Below, in pieces: positions 52,609-62,690 of a DNA stretch of 64,000 bases. The DNA comes from Cellulophaga lytica DSM 7489 (GTDB lineage: Bacteria; Bacteroidota; Bacteroidia; Flavobacteriales; Flavobacteriaceae). A program made the position numbers and the translations under genes. The stretch lies in assembly GCF_000190595.1 (NCBI RefSeq), contig NC_015167.1:3208501-3272500 (forward strand). The letters are read 5' to 3'. Numbering within the stretch: position 1 is the first letter of the stretch; the number at the start of each line of letters is the position of its first letter. Below the pieces are notes generated by a model that was not told the origin of the DNA, ran no database searches, and saw only the letters and a list, made by a program, of their open reading frames with translations.

Positions 52609-53766
52609 TTAGTATGCCATTTTTACAATTTTTTCTGCATCTTCTGGCAATAATGCTTGGCGCTCACCTAATTTCCAGCCACGTTCTGTAAAACGTTTGG
52701 CTATTTCTTCTGCAGTACCTTCATAATCTTTTGTATAGTCAGATAATTTAGTATCTATACCTAATTGGTGAAAGAATGCCTCAGTTTTTTCTATAGCAGC
52801 ATAAGCTTTATCATCAATACTACCTTCCGTTACATTCCAAACACGTTCTGCATACTGTGCTAATTTTTCCTTTTTAGCTTCAAAATTGTATTTGTAATGA
52901 CTAGGAGTAACTACTGCTAATGTACGTGCGTGGTCTATACCAAACAAAGCTGTTAACTCGTGTCCCATCATATGTATTGCCCAGTCTCCAGGAACTCCTT
53001 GTTGTATTAAGCCGTTTAAAGCCATTGTACAACTCCACATAAAGTTAGATGCAGCTTCATAATTTGTTGGGTCTTCTACTACAGTAGGCGCAACCTCTAC
53101 TAATGTTTGTAAAATACTTTCTGCAAAACGATCTTGTAAAAGTCCGCCTGCTGGGTAGGTCATATACTGCTCTAAAACGTGTGTAAAAGCATCTGTAATA
53201 CCGTTTGCTAATTGGCGCTTAGGAATAGATGTAATTACTTGTGGGTCTAGTATAGAAAAAGTAGGGAACAATGCTGGTCCGCCCATAGATAGTTTTTCTT
53301 TGGTTTCTTCTCTAGACACTACCAAGCCAGAATTCATTTCAGAACCTGTAGCTGGTAACGTTAGTACTGTTCCAAAAGGTAAACCTTTGTTAGGGCGCTC
53401 TTTGTTTTTTAGCATTTTCCAAGGCTCTTCACCTTCATACAAAGCCGCAGCAGATAAAAATTTGGTACCATCTATTACAGAACCACCACCAACAGCTAAT
53501 AAATATGTTACATTTTCCTCTTTAATAACTTTTAGTGCTTCCATAAGTACATTGTACTCAGGATTTGCAGGAATACCACCAAACTCAATCATATCTACTT
53601 TAGCTAAAGCAGTTTTTACTTGGTCATATATTCCGTTTTTTTTGATACTGCCACCACCGTAAAGCATTAAAACTTTAGCGTCTGCAGGTATTTCTGAAGT
53701 TAATTTTTCAATTGTATTTTTCCCAAAAATTATTTTAGTTGGGTTTTTGTATTCAAAATTGTTCAT
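52609..53766 (-). CDS. yqhD: Iron-containing alcohol dehydrogenase, YqhD type
   Basis: The N-terminal NADP-binding part (FEYKNPTKIIFGK, GGGSIKKNG) is followed by the metal-binding helical domain with GITDAFTHVLEQY and GHELTALFGIDHA. It matches YqhD, a broad NADPH-dependent aldehyde reductase that detoxifies short-chain aldehydes. The 385-residue length is normal. Its position between two other reductive enzymes and a DJ-1 protein supports an aldehyde-stress role. Confidence 0.9.
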   Translation of the reverse strand: MNNFEYKNPTKIIFGKNTIEKLTSEIPADAKVLMLYGGGSIKKNGIYDQVKTALAKVDMIEFGGIPANPEYNVLMEALKVIKEENVTYLLAVGGGSVIDGTKFLSAAALYEGEEPWKMLKNKERPNKGLPFGTVLTLPATGSEMNSGLVVSREETKEKLSMGGPALFPTFSILDPQVITSIPKRQLANGITDAFTHVLEQYMTYPAGGLLQDRFAESILQTLVEVAPTVVEDPTNYEAASNFMWSCTMALNGLIQQGVPGDWAIHMMGHELTALFGIDHARTLAVVTPSHYKYNFEAKKEKLAQYAERVWNVTEGSIDDKAYAAIEKTEAFFHQLGIDTKLSDYTKDYEGTAEEIAKRFTERGWKLGERQALLPEDAEKIVKMAY

Positions 53767-53803
53767 TTTCTTTGTGTTTTTAGGTTGATAAAAATTTTAT
53801 CTC

Positions 53804-54802
53804 TTAGATTTTCACAATCATTTTCCCTTTGTTTTTACCATCAAACAGATCTATAAAGGCAGTAGGGATATTTTCAAACCCTTCTACAATAGTTTCTGTG
53901 TAGGTTAACTTGTCTTGTGCCAGCCAAGTAGATAATTCTTTCATTGCTTCTGGGAATTTATCGGCATAATTAGAAACAATAAAACCTTGCATTAGTGCAC
54001 TATTCTTTACCAAAAATGGTTGTACACTTATACTTTTAGGCAATTCTGTGTTATTGTAAACAGATATTGCACCACATATTATAATTCTTGCAAACTTATT
54101 AATGTTAAATAAGACAGCGTCAGATATTGGTCCGCCTACATTATCAAAATAAACATCAACTCCATTTGGCGCAGCTTCTGCAATTGCAGCAGTCATATTT
54201 TCAGTAGTATTGTAATTAATACCAGCATCAAAACCAAATTTAGATTTTAGCATTTCTACCTTTTCATCTGTACCTGCAATACCAATTACATTAAGTCCAA
54301 GAATTTTTCCTATTTGACCAACAACGCTACCAACAGCACCAGCTGCGCCAGATACAACAAGTGTTTCACCTGCTTTAGGTTTTCCAATTTCTGTTAATCC
54401 TAAATAAGCAGTTAAGCCCGTCATACCTAAAATGCCTAAATATGCACTTAATGGCGCTTTAGATTTGTCTACTTTTAAAAGGCCTTCTCCTGTAGATACT
54501 TGTTGTGTTTTCCAGTCTAACATACCAGAAACAAAATCGCCCTCTGCAAAACTTTCATTTTTAGAAGCTATTACTTTTGCAATAACACCAGAATGTATAG
54601 GTTTATTTAACTCAAAAGGAGGAACATAAGATTTAGCATCGCTCATTCTTCCTCTTAAATAAGGATCTACAGAAACATAAGTGGTTTCTAATAGTATTTC
54701 GCCATCATTAATGCTAATGTCAGATTCATCCTTTACAAATTCAAAATCTGAAACTGCTGGCCTTCCAACAGGTCTGTTTTTTAATAAAATTGTCTGAATC
54801 AT
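53804..54802 (-). CDS. NADP-dependent MDR-family oxidoreductase (CurA/YfmJ-like)
   Basis: The N-terminus NRPVGRP and the VDPYLRGRM block are typical of the zinc-free double-bond reductases. The NADP-binding motif SGAAGAVGSVVGQIGK is complete. Such enzymes reduce the C=C bond of enals and enones. A TTG-initiated frame would overlap the nitroreductase gene, so ATG 54802 (332 aa) is chosen, 11 bases after that stop. Confidence 0.88.
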   Translation of the reverse strand: MIQTILLKNRPVGRPAVSDFEFVKDESDISINDGEILLETTYVSVDPYLRGRMSDAKSYVPPFELNKPIHSGVIAKVIASKNESFAEGDFVSGMLDWKTQQVSTGEGLLKVDKSKAPLSAYLGILGMTGLTAYLGLTEIGKPKAGETLVVSGAAGAVGSVVGQIGKILGLNVIGIAGTDEKVEMLKSKFGFDAGINYNTTENMTAAIAEAAPNGVDVYFDNVGGPISDAVLFNINKFARIIICGAISVYNNTELPKSISVQPFLVKNSALMQGFIVSNYADKFPEAMKELSTWLAQDKLTYTETIVEGFENIPTAFIDLFDGKNKGKMIVKI

Positions 54803-54812
54803 AATTTTGTTT

Positions 54813-55445
54813 TTATTCAATTACTGTTACTAAATCTTCAGTACTCTTACGCACTTTTACTAAATTTACTAACCAATCTTCATCTGCTTTTCTGTATCCT
54901 AAAGGCAATAAAACGGCGCTGCGTAACCCTTTTTCTCTTAAACCTAAAATTTCATCAACAGCAGCAGGATCAAAACCTTCTAACGGAGTTGCATCTACTT
55001 TTTCATAAGCAGCAGCCATAATTGCATGTGCAAAAGCAATGTAAGCTTGTTTGGCAGCGTGGTTAAAATTTTCTTCTGCATCTCTTTGTGGGTACATATC
55101 TAACAGCATTTTTCTGTAGTTTTCCCAACCTTCGTTTTTAAAACCACGAATTTCATTTGTCAAATCGAACATATAGTTAATACGCTCTGGAGTGTATGTA
55201 TCCCAAGCAGCAAAAACTAGTAGGTGAGAGCAGTCTGTTATTACAGATTGGTTCCAAGCTATTGGCTTAATTTTTTCTTTTATTTCTTGGTTTTTTACTA
55301 CTAAAATTTCAAAAGGTTGTAAACCACTAGAAGTAGGAGCCAAGCGAGCAGCTTCTATAATTCTATCAATTTTATCTTCAGCTACTTTTTCGCCATTCAT
55401 TGCTTTAGCAGCGTATCTCCAATTTAGTTTATCTAATAACTCCAT
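54813..55445 (-). CDS. Nitroreductase-family NAD(P)H oxidoreductase
   Basis: This FMN-binding fold of 210 residues has the start LNWRYAAKAMNGEKV, AARLAPTSSGLQPFE and GLREKGLRSAVLLPLGYR. It is NfsB-like and should reduce nitroaromatics, quinones or other electrophiles. It is the first enzyme after the TetR gene in the operon. Confidence 0.88.
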   Translation of the reverse strand: MELLDKLNWRYAAKAMNGEKVAEDKIDRIIEAARLAPTSSGLQPFEILVVKNQEIKEKIKPIAWNQSVITDCSHLLVFAAWDTYTPERINYMFDLTNEIRGFKNEGWENYRKMLLDMYPQRDAEENFNHAAKQAYIAFAHAIMAAAYEKVDATPLEGFDPAAVDEILGLREKGLRSAVLLPLGYRKADEDWLVNLVKVRKSTEDLVTVIE

Positions 55446-55472
55446 TATAGTTTATGTTTATTAATTTGTTTT

Positions 55473-56051
55473 TTAAGCTTTTATACTGTTCCAAGCAGCT
55501 AAATAAGCCTCTTGTATATGTTTTTTGTTAAGGGTAATTGCTCCTCTTTTTTGTGATATTATTAAAAAAGATAAAGGAATAATTGTGTAAGCGTACATTA
55601 AATAGTCTGATAATTGGTTTAAAACACCCTCTTTTCTACCACGTTCCCAAAGATCCAATAATGTCTGAAAATGCTTTATTCCTTCTTCTCGGCTAGGTTC
55701 ATCAATCATAGGTGTATTATCACACTGAGCTAAAAACATAGCTTCTTCACAATTTTTAAACTTAAAATCTGCAATTCTGTTCCAAATAATTTTAAACCCT
55801 TCTTCTACAGACATTTCTTCCTTATAGGTTTTAAAGGCATATTCTGTAAATTTTTCTTTAACCTCTATGTATGTCTTGTTCACCAAGTCTTGTTTATTTT
55901 CAAAATACAAGTAAATGGTAGCAGGCGATACATTGGCCATTTTAGCAATTTTAGACATAGGTGTTGCATGAAAACCATTGTTATTAACCAACTCTATGGT
56001 TGCTTTAACAAGGGCATTACGCTTATCTATGCTTTTCTGTAATTTAGCCAT
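55473..56051 (-). CDS. TetR/AcrR-family repressor
   Basis: The N-terminal helix-turn-helix is clear (GFHATPMSKIAKMANVSPATIYLYF). The C-terminal helical ligand domain contains two cysteines near residue 82 and 91, which could sense electrophiles as in NemR. A longer frame starts at 56096, inside the operator and upstream of the -7 box, so ATG 56051 (192 aa) is used. It heads an operon of four detoxification genes. Confidence 0.9.
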   Translation of the reverse strand: MAKLQKSIDKRNALVKATIELVNNNGFHATPMSKIAKMANVSPATIYLYFENKQDLVNKTYIEVKEKFTEYAFKTYKEEMSVEEGFKIIWNRIADFKFKNCEEAMFLAQCDNTPMIDEPSREEGIKHFQTLLDLWERGRKEGVLNQLSDYLMYAYTIIPLSFLIISQKRGAITLNKKHIQEAYLAAWNSIKA

Positions 56052-56069
56052 AACTTTTATTTTCTGATA

Positions 56070-56097
56070 CAAAGATATATAAAAATGAATGTTCATT
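56070..56097 (-). promoter_or_regulatory. Promoter and palindromic operator of the TetR operon
   Basis: TATCTTTG on the minus strand (56070-56077) is the -7 box, 19 bases before the TetR ATG. Just upstream lies AATGAATGTTCATT (56084-56097), a perfect 6+2+6 inverted repeat placed to block the polymerase. Autorepression of the whole operon is likely. Confidence 0.7.
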
Positions 56098-56150
56098 CTT
56101 TTTTTTAACGATATTTAATATCATCTTAACAAAAACGTTAATTAAGAGCC

Positions 56151-56726
56151 TTATATGTTAATGGGTGTTACAGCACCTAGTGTAAGGTTGTCTAAAGTAA
56201 TATTGTGTATGCGTACACGCACCAAACGTAGGGTAGGGAAACCAACGGCAGCAGTCATTTTACGTACTTGTCTAAATTTACCTTCGGTTATGCAAATACT
56301 AATCCAGCTATTAGGTCTGTGTCTGCCTAACCTAATTTTAGTGCTTGGTTCTGGTATATTTTTTGGAGTTTCTATGTGTTTTACAATACAAGTTTTTGTT
56401 GTGTAAGTAGTACCATTTAATCCTATTACTACTCCTTTTTCTATTTTATGCAAAGCTTCATTAGTTATTATGCCATCTAACTGTGCGTAGTATTCTTTTT
56501 CTATACCTGCTCTGTTAATTGTATCACTTAATTTGCCATCTGTAGTTAAAAGTAGTAGTCCTTCAGATTTTTCATCCAAACGACCAATGGGCATTATACC
56601 TTGTGGAAAATTATAAAATTCAGATAAAAACTTTTTTTTAACTTGATTATTGTCATTACTAGCCAACTGACTAAGTACACCATATGGTTTGTACATTTTA
56701 TAATGAATATGTTGGCTATTAGGCAT
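56151..56726 (-). CDS. RluE/RsuA-family pseudouridine synthase
   Basis: The catalytic aspartate lies in GRLDEKSEGLLLLTTDG. The family blocks YKPYGVLSQ, KEYYAQL and ITEGKFRQVRKM are present. No N-terminal S4 domain is seen, as in RluE. It modifies a uridine of 23S or 16S rRNA. The 191-residue length fits. Confidence 0.9.
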   Translation of the reverse strand: MPNSQHIHYKMYKPYGVLSQLASNDNNQVKKKFLSEFYNFPQGIMPIGRLDEKSEGLLLLTTDGKLSDTINRAGIEKEYYAQLDGIITNEALHKIEKGVVIGLNGTTYTTKTCIVKHIETPKNIPEPSTKIRLGRHRPNSWISICITEGKFRQVRKMTAAVGFPTLRLVRVRIHNITLDNLTLGAVTPINI

Positions 56727-56746
56727 AAAAAAAGATGTTGTAATTG

Positions 56747-56754
56747 CAAAAATA
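56747..56754 (-). promoter_or_regulatory. -7 box of the pseudouridine synthase gene
   Basis: TATTTTTG on the minus strand, 20 bases before the ATG, fits TAnnTTTG. Confidence 0.45.
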
Positions 56755-56870
56755 GAAAGAAAAACAGAACTGCTCTACTGTTTTAAGTTCTATAAATATT
56801 AAGACAATTTTAAGAGGTTAGAGGCAGGAACAAAAGTATCTTTATATCCAATTTAAAAAAACTATTATTA

Positions 56871-58994
56871 ATGAAAAAAATATATACTGTAGCCCTTGTT
56901 ACTATTTTGTTTGCCGCTTGTAAAGATGGTAAAACAAATACAGAAACAACTACCAAAAACACTATGAACACAACAGAAAACCCATTATTAGTGGCAAGTA
57001 AACTACCTTACGGAGCACCAGACTTTACGCTAATTAAAAACGAACATTTTAAGCCTGCTTTAAAGCAAGGTATTGCTGCGCAAAAAGCTGCTGTAGAGAA
57101 AATAGTAAACAATACAGAAGCTGCTACTTTTGATAATACTATTTTAGAATTAGAAAAGAGTGGAACACTATTGCAAAGTGTACAAAATGTTTTTTATGGC
57201 CTTACAGGCGCACATACTAATGACGATTTGCAAGCGGTACAAGAAGAAATGGCACCTAAATTCTCTGAGTTGCAAGATGGTATTTACTTAAATGACAAAT
57301 TATTTAAGCGTGTAAAAGAATTATATGTTAAAAGAGATAGCTTGGTTCTAGATCCAGAATCTTATAAATTATTAGAAACTTATTTTGAAGCGTTTGAAAA
57401 AGCAGGTGCAAACTTAAGCGCAGCTGATAAAGAAAAACTAAAAACGTACAATACTAAATTAGCTACATTAACCACTGCGTTTAATAAAACACTATTAGCA
57501 GCTAATAATGATGGAGCTTTAGTTTTTATGAATAAAGAAGATTTAGCAGGTTTAACAGAATCTCAATTAAAATCTTTAGAGAATAAAGACGGAGAGGGAT
57601 GGAAAATTCCGCTACTAAATACTACGCAACAACCGTTATTGCAAAGTTTAGAAAAAAGAGCTACTAGAGAAAAAATATTTATGGCTGCTTTTAACAGAGC
57701 AGATGGTACTAAAAATGATACTAAAGACATTATTACTAAGATAGCAGAACTAAGAGCTAAAAAAGGAGCTTTATTAGGCTTTAAAAATTATGCTGAGTGG
57801 AGTTTACAAGGTACTATGGCAGAAAAACCAGAAAATGTATTTACGATGTTTAATGGTTTAATACCTGCAGCTACTACTAAAGCAAAAAATGAGGCAGAAG
57901 AAATACAAAAAATGATTGCCAAAAATGGAGAAGATTTTACTTTGGCAGCTTGGGACTGGAACCGTTATGCAGAAATGGTAAAAAAAGAAAAATACGATTT
58001 AGACGAAAGTGCTATTAAACCATATTTTGAGATTAAAACAGTTTTGGAAAAAGGTGTTTTTTATGCAGCAGAAAAATTATATGGTATAACATTTAAAGAA
58101 CGAAAAGACATTCCTACTTACCATAAAGATGTTATGGTGTATGAGCTATTTGAAGAAAATGGAGACCAACTGGGCTTATTTTACGCAGATTATTTTGCCA
58201 GACCAAGTAAAAGGGGTGGTGCGTGGATGAGTAATTTTGTAACACAGTCTCACTTATACAATAATAAACCAGTAATATACAATGTGTGTAATTACCCAAA
58301 ACCAGCAGAAGGTGATGAAGCCTTACTAACTTATGATGAAGTTAGTACTATGTTTCATGAGTTTGGACACGCATTACACGGCTTTTTTGCAAACCAAGAG
58401 TACCCTTCTTTATCTGGTACTGCGGTTGCTAGAGATTTTGTAGAGTTCCCTTCTCAGTTTAACGAAAATTGGGCTTTATATCCAGATGTTTTAAAAAACT
58501 ACGCACTACATTACAAAACAGGAGAGCAAATACCACAAGCTTTAATAGATAAGATTAAAAAAGCAGGTACATTTAATCAAGGTTATAGCTTAACAGAGAA
58601 TTTAGCAGCTTCTAATTTAGATATGAAATGGCATACTATTAGTCCAGACTTTACAATATCTAGTGCCAGTGCTTTTGAAAAAGATGCGCTACACAATACA
58701 AAACTAGATGTAGTAAGTGCTGTGCCACCACGTTACAGATCTACTTATTTTGCTCATATTTTTGGAAGTGGTTATGCTGCCGGATATTACTCTTACTTAT
58801 GGACAGAGATGTTACACCATGATGCATACAATTGGTTTGAAAACAATGGTGGTTTAACTCGTGAAAATGGGCAACGTTTTAGAGATATGGTACTGTCTAG
58901 AGGCAATACTGTAGATTTAGAGGCTATGTATAAGAACTGGAGAGGTAGTGATCCTAAAATAGAACCTATGTTAAAAGCACGTGGTTTAAAATAA
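56871..58994 (+). CDS. dcp: M3-family peptidyl-dipeptidase lipoprotein (Dcp-like)
   Basis: A lipoprotein signal ends at C17 (LFAAC). The rest is a full M3 metallopeptidase with the zinc motif HEFGHALHG near 500. The final GYAAGYYSYLWTEML block is typical of Dcp. It removes C-terminal dipeptides from peptides. The proteobacterial Dcp is soluble, whereas this one is anchored, probably facing the periplasm. The length of 707 residues is normal. Confidence 0.92.
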   Translation: MKKIYTVALVTILFAACKDGKTNTETTTKNTMNTTENPLLVASKLPYGAPDFTLIKNEHFKPALKQGIAAQKAAVEKIVNNTEAATFDNTILELEKSGTLLQSVQNVFYGLTGAHTNDDLQAVQEEMAPKFSELQDGIYLNDKLFKRVKELYVKRDSLVLDPESYKLLETYFEAFEKAGANLSAADKEKLKTYNTKLATLTTAFNKTLLAANNDGALVFMNKEDLAGLTESQLKSLENKDGEGWKIPLLNTTQQPLLQSLEKRATREKIFMAAFNRADGTKNDTKDIITKIAELRAKKGALLGFKNYAEWSLQGTMAEKPENVFTMFNGLIPAATTKAKNEAEEIQKMIAKNGEDFTLAAWDWNRYAEMVKKEKYDLDESAIKPYFEIKTVLEKGVFYAAEKLYGITFKERKDIPTYHKDVMVYELFEENGDQLGLFYADYFARPSKRGGAWMSNFVTQSHLYNNKPVIYNVCNYPKPAEGDEALLTYDEVSTMFHEFGHALHGFFANQEYPSLSGTAVARDFVEFPSQFNENWALYPDVLKNYALHYKTGEQIPQALIDKIKKAGTFNQGYSLTENLAASNLDMKWHTISPDFTISSASAFEKDALHNTKLDVVSAVPPRYRSTYFAHIFGSGYAAGYYSYLWTEMLHHDAYNWFENNGGLTRENGQRFRDMVLSRGNTVDLEAMYKNWRGSDPKIEPMLKARGLK

Positions 58995-59023
58995 TGTGCT
59001 TTAAAAAATATATTACTAAATAT

Positions 59024-59050
59024 AAAGGAGCCTTGTAAGGCTCCTTTTTT
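59024..59050 (+). terminator. Terminator of the M3 peptidase gene
   Basis: A perfect 11-bp stem (59024-59034 with 59037-59047) with a 2-base loop is followed by T residues. Confidence 0.88.
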
Positions 59051-59216
59051 ATTTTTAGTGTAATAGATTTGGCATTGTTTTTAAAGTACTGTATTTGTAC
59101 TATAAACTTAGTATTTAGCGAAATCCTTTTCGTGGTTTTAACATATTTTAAAGGTTTATTTTCTCAATTTTCAATGCCTATTTTTTACATTTACCTTAAC
59201 CAACTAATCTAAAAAC

Positions 59217-60032
59217 TTGCAAAACTCAATAAAAACATATAATAAAATTTCATCTGGGTTAGATTTAAAAATAGAACCTTTTGATAGTACCAAAAGGTAT
59301 ACAAAACCACATAAGCATAACAAGTATTTAGAGATTGTTTATTTTACCCAAGGTACTGGCTACCATCACATAGATTTTAAAAGTTATAAAATAGAACCTC
59401 CCGTATTTTTTTTAATAAAAAAAGACCAGGTTCATAATTGGGAAATAGATACTGAACCCAAAGGTTACGTTATAATTATTAAAGAATTATTTTTAGAAAA
59501 AACGCTAGATAAATTTATAAATACACAGTTGCACAAACTTAAAAACAGTTCTAAACTTAAAATTAAAGAGGTAAACAGCTCTTTAGAGTACTTGTTTAAA
59601 GCTATTAGTTTAGAAATGAAGCAAGATATTGTTAACCAAGAAGTTGTAGAAGGTGGCTTAAAGTCTATTTTAGCTAAGTTGGTTGGCTACACAAATACAA
59701 ATTTTGTTACAGATTACACAAGTTTGAGTTCTGGTTTTTTAGATTTACTATCTACTCAATTAAAAAATAATGTAGCTTTTTACGCCACCCATTTGCATAC
59801 TACTTCTCAGAACTTAAATGCAATGTGCAATAAGGTTTTTGGTAAAACAGCATCAGATGTAATAGCAGAGCATATTATAAAAGAAATAAAAAGGCAGCTG
59901 CTATTTACAAACAAATCTGTAAGTGATATAGCTTATGATTTAGAGTTTAAAGATACATCACACTTTACAAAATATTTTAAACGTTATGTGTTGCAAACAC
60001 CTTTGCAATTTAAAAAAGCTGCTAATACATAA
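59217..60032 (+). CDS. AraC-family transcriptional regulator
   Basis: An N-terminal cupin-like sensing domain (about 20-110, with HKHNKYLEIVYF) is followed by a C-terminal pair of helix-turn-helix motifs (about 190-268: SVSDIAYDLEFKDTSHFTKYF). No ATG lies in the first ~130 codons of this frame, so TTG 59217 is the start. The gene precedes a TonB-linked receptor by 81 bases, which it may control. Confidence 0.88.
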   Translation: MQNSIKTYNKISSGLDLKIEPFDSTKRYTKPHKHNKYLEIVYFTQGTGYHHIDFKSYKIEPPVFFLIKKDQVHNWEIDTEPKGYVIIIKELFLEKTLDKFINTQLHKLKNSSKLKIKEVNSSLEYLFKAISLEMKQDIVNQEVVEGGLKSILAKLVGYTNTNFVTDYTSLSSGFLDLLSTQLKNNVAFYATHLHTTSQNLNAMCNKVFGKTASDVIAEHIIKEIKRQLLFTNKSVSDIAYDLEFKDTSHFTKYFKRYVLQTPLQFKKAANT

Positions 60033-60113
60033 ATTAGACCATTATTTTGTTAATAACACCATTCTTACGATAAAACAACTACTACTTTAGCTTTCAATAA
60101 AAATAATAGTATT

Positions 60114-62624
60114 ATGAAAATGAAAACACTTTTTTTACTGATGTTTTTCTGTTTTATTGGGCAAAACCTTATGGCTCAAATAACCGGTAAAGTAATAGAT
60201 GCAAGCACTAACCAAGCCCTAGAATATGCTACAGTTGCATTGTACAAAAAACAAGATTCTGTTTTGGTTACTGGTGTTATAACAGAGTTAGATGGTTCTT
60301 TTAAAATACCAAACATAAAAGCTGGCAGATATTATTTAGAAGCGTCTTTTTTAGGGTATACAACTAAAACTATTAGCCCTGTATTACTATCTAAAAAAGG
60401 AGAAAGACTGAGTTTGGGAGCTATACAATTGACTTTAGGTAACCAATTAAACGAAGTTGTAGTGCAAGCAGAGCGTTTAGCGGTTGTACATAAAATAGAC
60501 CGTCAGGTTTTTGATACTAAAAAATACCAAAATAGTGAAGGTGGTTCTGCAGTAGATGTTGTAAAAAACTTACCATCTGTAACTTTAAATGGTCAAGGAG
60601 AAATAAGTGTTAGAGGTAGCCAAGGTTTTTCGGTACTAGTAAACGGTAAACCAACACAAGGAGATGCTAGTGCTATTTTGGCTCAATTACCAGCAAATGG
60701 GTTAGAGTCTGTAGAACTTATTACTGCTCCGTCTTCTAAATACGACCCTGAGGGTAAAGGCGGAATTTTAAATATTATAACTAAAAAAGGAGCTATAAAT
60801 GGTACCTATACACAGCTTAATGTACGTGGTGGTTTTCCGTCTATAGAAGAATACAATACAAAAGAAGCAGCACAACGTTACGGAATAGATGCTACCTTAA
60901 ACAAGCGAACAGACAAATGGAATTTTTCTTTAGGCGCTAGTTACCAACGTAATGATAAAACCGGTAGGAGAGAAGGAGATATGTACATTGTTAATGAAGC
61001 TGAAAATAAAATAACTTTTTTACCTTCTGATGGTGAGCGTAGTTTTGATGAAGTAAGTTATAACGGAAGATTTAATGTAGATTACACACCTAACAAAAAT
61101 AATAGTTATTCGGTTGGTTTTTTTGCAGGAAAACATACCAAAGATAGACTGGCAGATATTGTTTATTATGACAACCACGCAATAGCACCAATAGAAAGTG
61201 ACTCTAGGTTGTATACTTTTACATATTACAACCATAACCTTAGAACAAGAAAAGGTGATTTTGCATTGGGTAGTTTTGATTATGAACATAAGTTTACTAA
61301 TGAGTCTAAACTAGCGGCATCTATTTTGTATGAATATACATTTTTAGGAGGACCAACGGAGAATGACAACCTTGGTTATCCAGACAATAATATTGTTTAC
61401 CAGCAAGAATATAATACTAATGATAACCCGTTATATGGTACACGTTTTAATTTAGATTATACTTTTAAACCTTTTACATTTGGAACAGTTGAAACAGGTT
61501 ATCAATACAGAAATTTAGACCATACAGGTGAATTTGTATACCAAAGAGATGGTGTTTTGGTACCAGAGTTTTCTAGTGATGTTAGTTTAAATAGAACTAT
61601 ACACTCTGGCTATGCACAATTAACAGGAGCTGATAAAAAATGGGATTATGCAGCAGGTTTACGTATAGAGTCTATGGATAGAGAATATGAAGAATCTTTA
61701 AAAAGTGAAATTTCTCCTAATAGTTATAAGTATGATTTTGTAAAGCTTTTTCCGTCTGCATCTTTACAATTTAAAATTAATGATAAAACAAAACTAAAAA
61801 CAGCTTATAGTAAAAGGGTAGAGCGTACAACAACTTTTAAAATGAATAGTTTTGCAGAAAGAGAACACTCTGAAGTTTTTGAACAAGGAGACAATAAATT
61901 AGAGCCAGAGTTTATAGATTTAGTAGAAGTAGGAATAACAAAAAAGTTGAAGCAAGGAAATTCTTTTTTTGCTACAGCCTATTATAGAGGTGTAGAAAAT
62001 GTAATAAATAGAGTTAATGTGCTTGCATACCAAGAAAATGGAGCTGTAATAGATACTATTATAAACCGTGTGTATTCTAATGTAGGTAAAAGCAACTCTT
62101 ATGGTTTAGAAATTGGAGCTACAATAAAACCAACTAAAAACTGGACAAATTTTATTGGAGCAAATGTTTATAGTTATAAAATTAATGGTGTTTTAAACTT
62201 TAACCACAGAGATGGTGTTGCACGTACTTACGGTATAAATAGTAAGGCTACTATATACTCTGTAAATCTTAACTCAACTTACAATTTTTGGCAAAATGCA
62301 AGTGCACAGTTCTCTTTTAATTATTTATCTGATAGAAATACTGCAATGGGAGAAGACTCTAGGTTTTACTCTCCAAATCTTACGCTTAGAAAATCGTTTT
62401 TAGATAATAAATTAACAGCCACGTTACAATGGCAAAATATAGATATGGGCTTATTAAACACTAATGAGCAACGTATTACAACGTCTAGACCTGGTAAATT
62501 TTATACCACAACAAATTACAGGTATGAGGTAGATATGGTGTCATTAAATTTATCATATACATTTAATGCAACTAAAAATAAATCTAAATTTATTGATAGT
62601 GAATTTGGAAAACGAGAGTTTTAA
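60114..62624 (+). CDS. TonB-linked outer-membrane receptor (outer membrane beta-barrel family)
   Basis: A signal peptide (1-22, LMAQ) is followed by a CarboxypepD-regulatory-like domain (about 23-105). Next is a plug domain (about 125-225, with SAVDVVKNLPSVTLNGQGEI), then a long barrel with aromatic-ended strands to residue 836. The barrel matches the OMP_b-brl family rather than SusC. The ligand is unknown. Position suggests control by the AraC protein upstream, or by the LytTR system facing it. Confidence 0.88.
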   Translation: MKMKTLFLLMFFCFIGQNLMAQITGKVIDASTNQALEYATVALYKKQDSVLVTGVITELDGSFKIPNIKAGRYYLEASFLGYTTKTISPVLLSKKGERLSLGAIQLTLGNQLNEVVVQAERLAVVHKIDRQVFDTKKYQNSEGGSAVDVVKNLPSVTLNGQGEISVRGSQGFSVLVNGKPTQGDASAILAQLPANGLESVELITAPSSKYDPEGKGGILNIITKKGAINGTYTQLNVRGGFPSIEEYNTKEAAQRYGIDATLNKRTDKWNFSLGASYQRNDKTGRREGDMYIVNEAENKITFLPSDGERSFDEVSYNGRFNVDYTPNKNNSYSVGFFAGKHTKDRLADIVYYDNHAIAPIESDSRLYTFTYYNHNLRTRKGDFALGSFDYEHKFTNESKLAASILYEYTFLGGPTENDNLGYPDNNIVYQQEYNTNDNPLYGTRFNLDYTFKPFTFGTVETGYQYRNLDHTGEFVYQRDGVLVPEFSSDVSLNRTIHSGYAQLTGADKKWDYAAGLRIESMDREYEESLKSEISPNSYKYDFVKLFPSASLQFKINDKTKLKTAYSKRVERTTTFKMNSFAEREHSEVFEQGDNKLEPEFIDLVEVGITKKLKQGNSFFATAYYRGVENVINRVNVLAYQENGAVIDTIINRVYSNVGKSNSYGLEIGATIKPTKNWTNFIGANVYSYKINGVLNFNHRDGVARTYGINSKATIYSVNLNSTYNFWQNASAQFSFNYLSDRNTAMGEDSRFYSPNLTLRKSFLDNKLTATLQWQNIDMGLLNTNEQRITTSRPGKFYTTTNYRYEVDMVSLNLSYTFNATKNKSKFIDSEFGKREF

Positions 62625-62647
62625 TTAACCTGTTAGATTTGTAAATT

Positions 62648-62682
62648 AAAAGCCTAGTTAATGTTTGTATAACTGGGCTTTT
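62648..62682. terminator. Bidirectional terminator
   Basis: A 13-bp stem (62648-62660 with 62670-62682, one G-T pair) lies between convergent genes. Confidence 0.82.
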
Positions 62683-62690
62683 GCTTTTAG

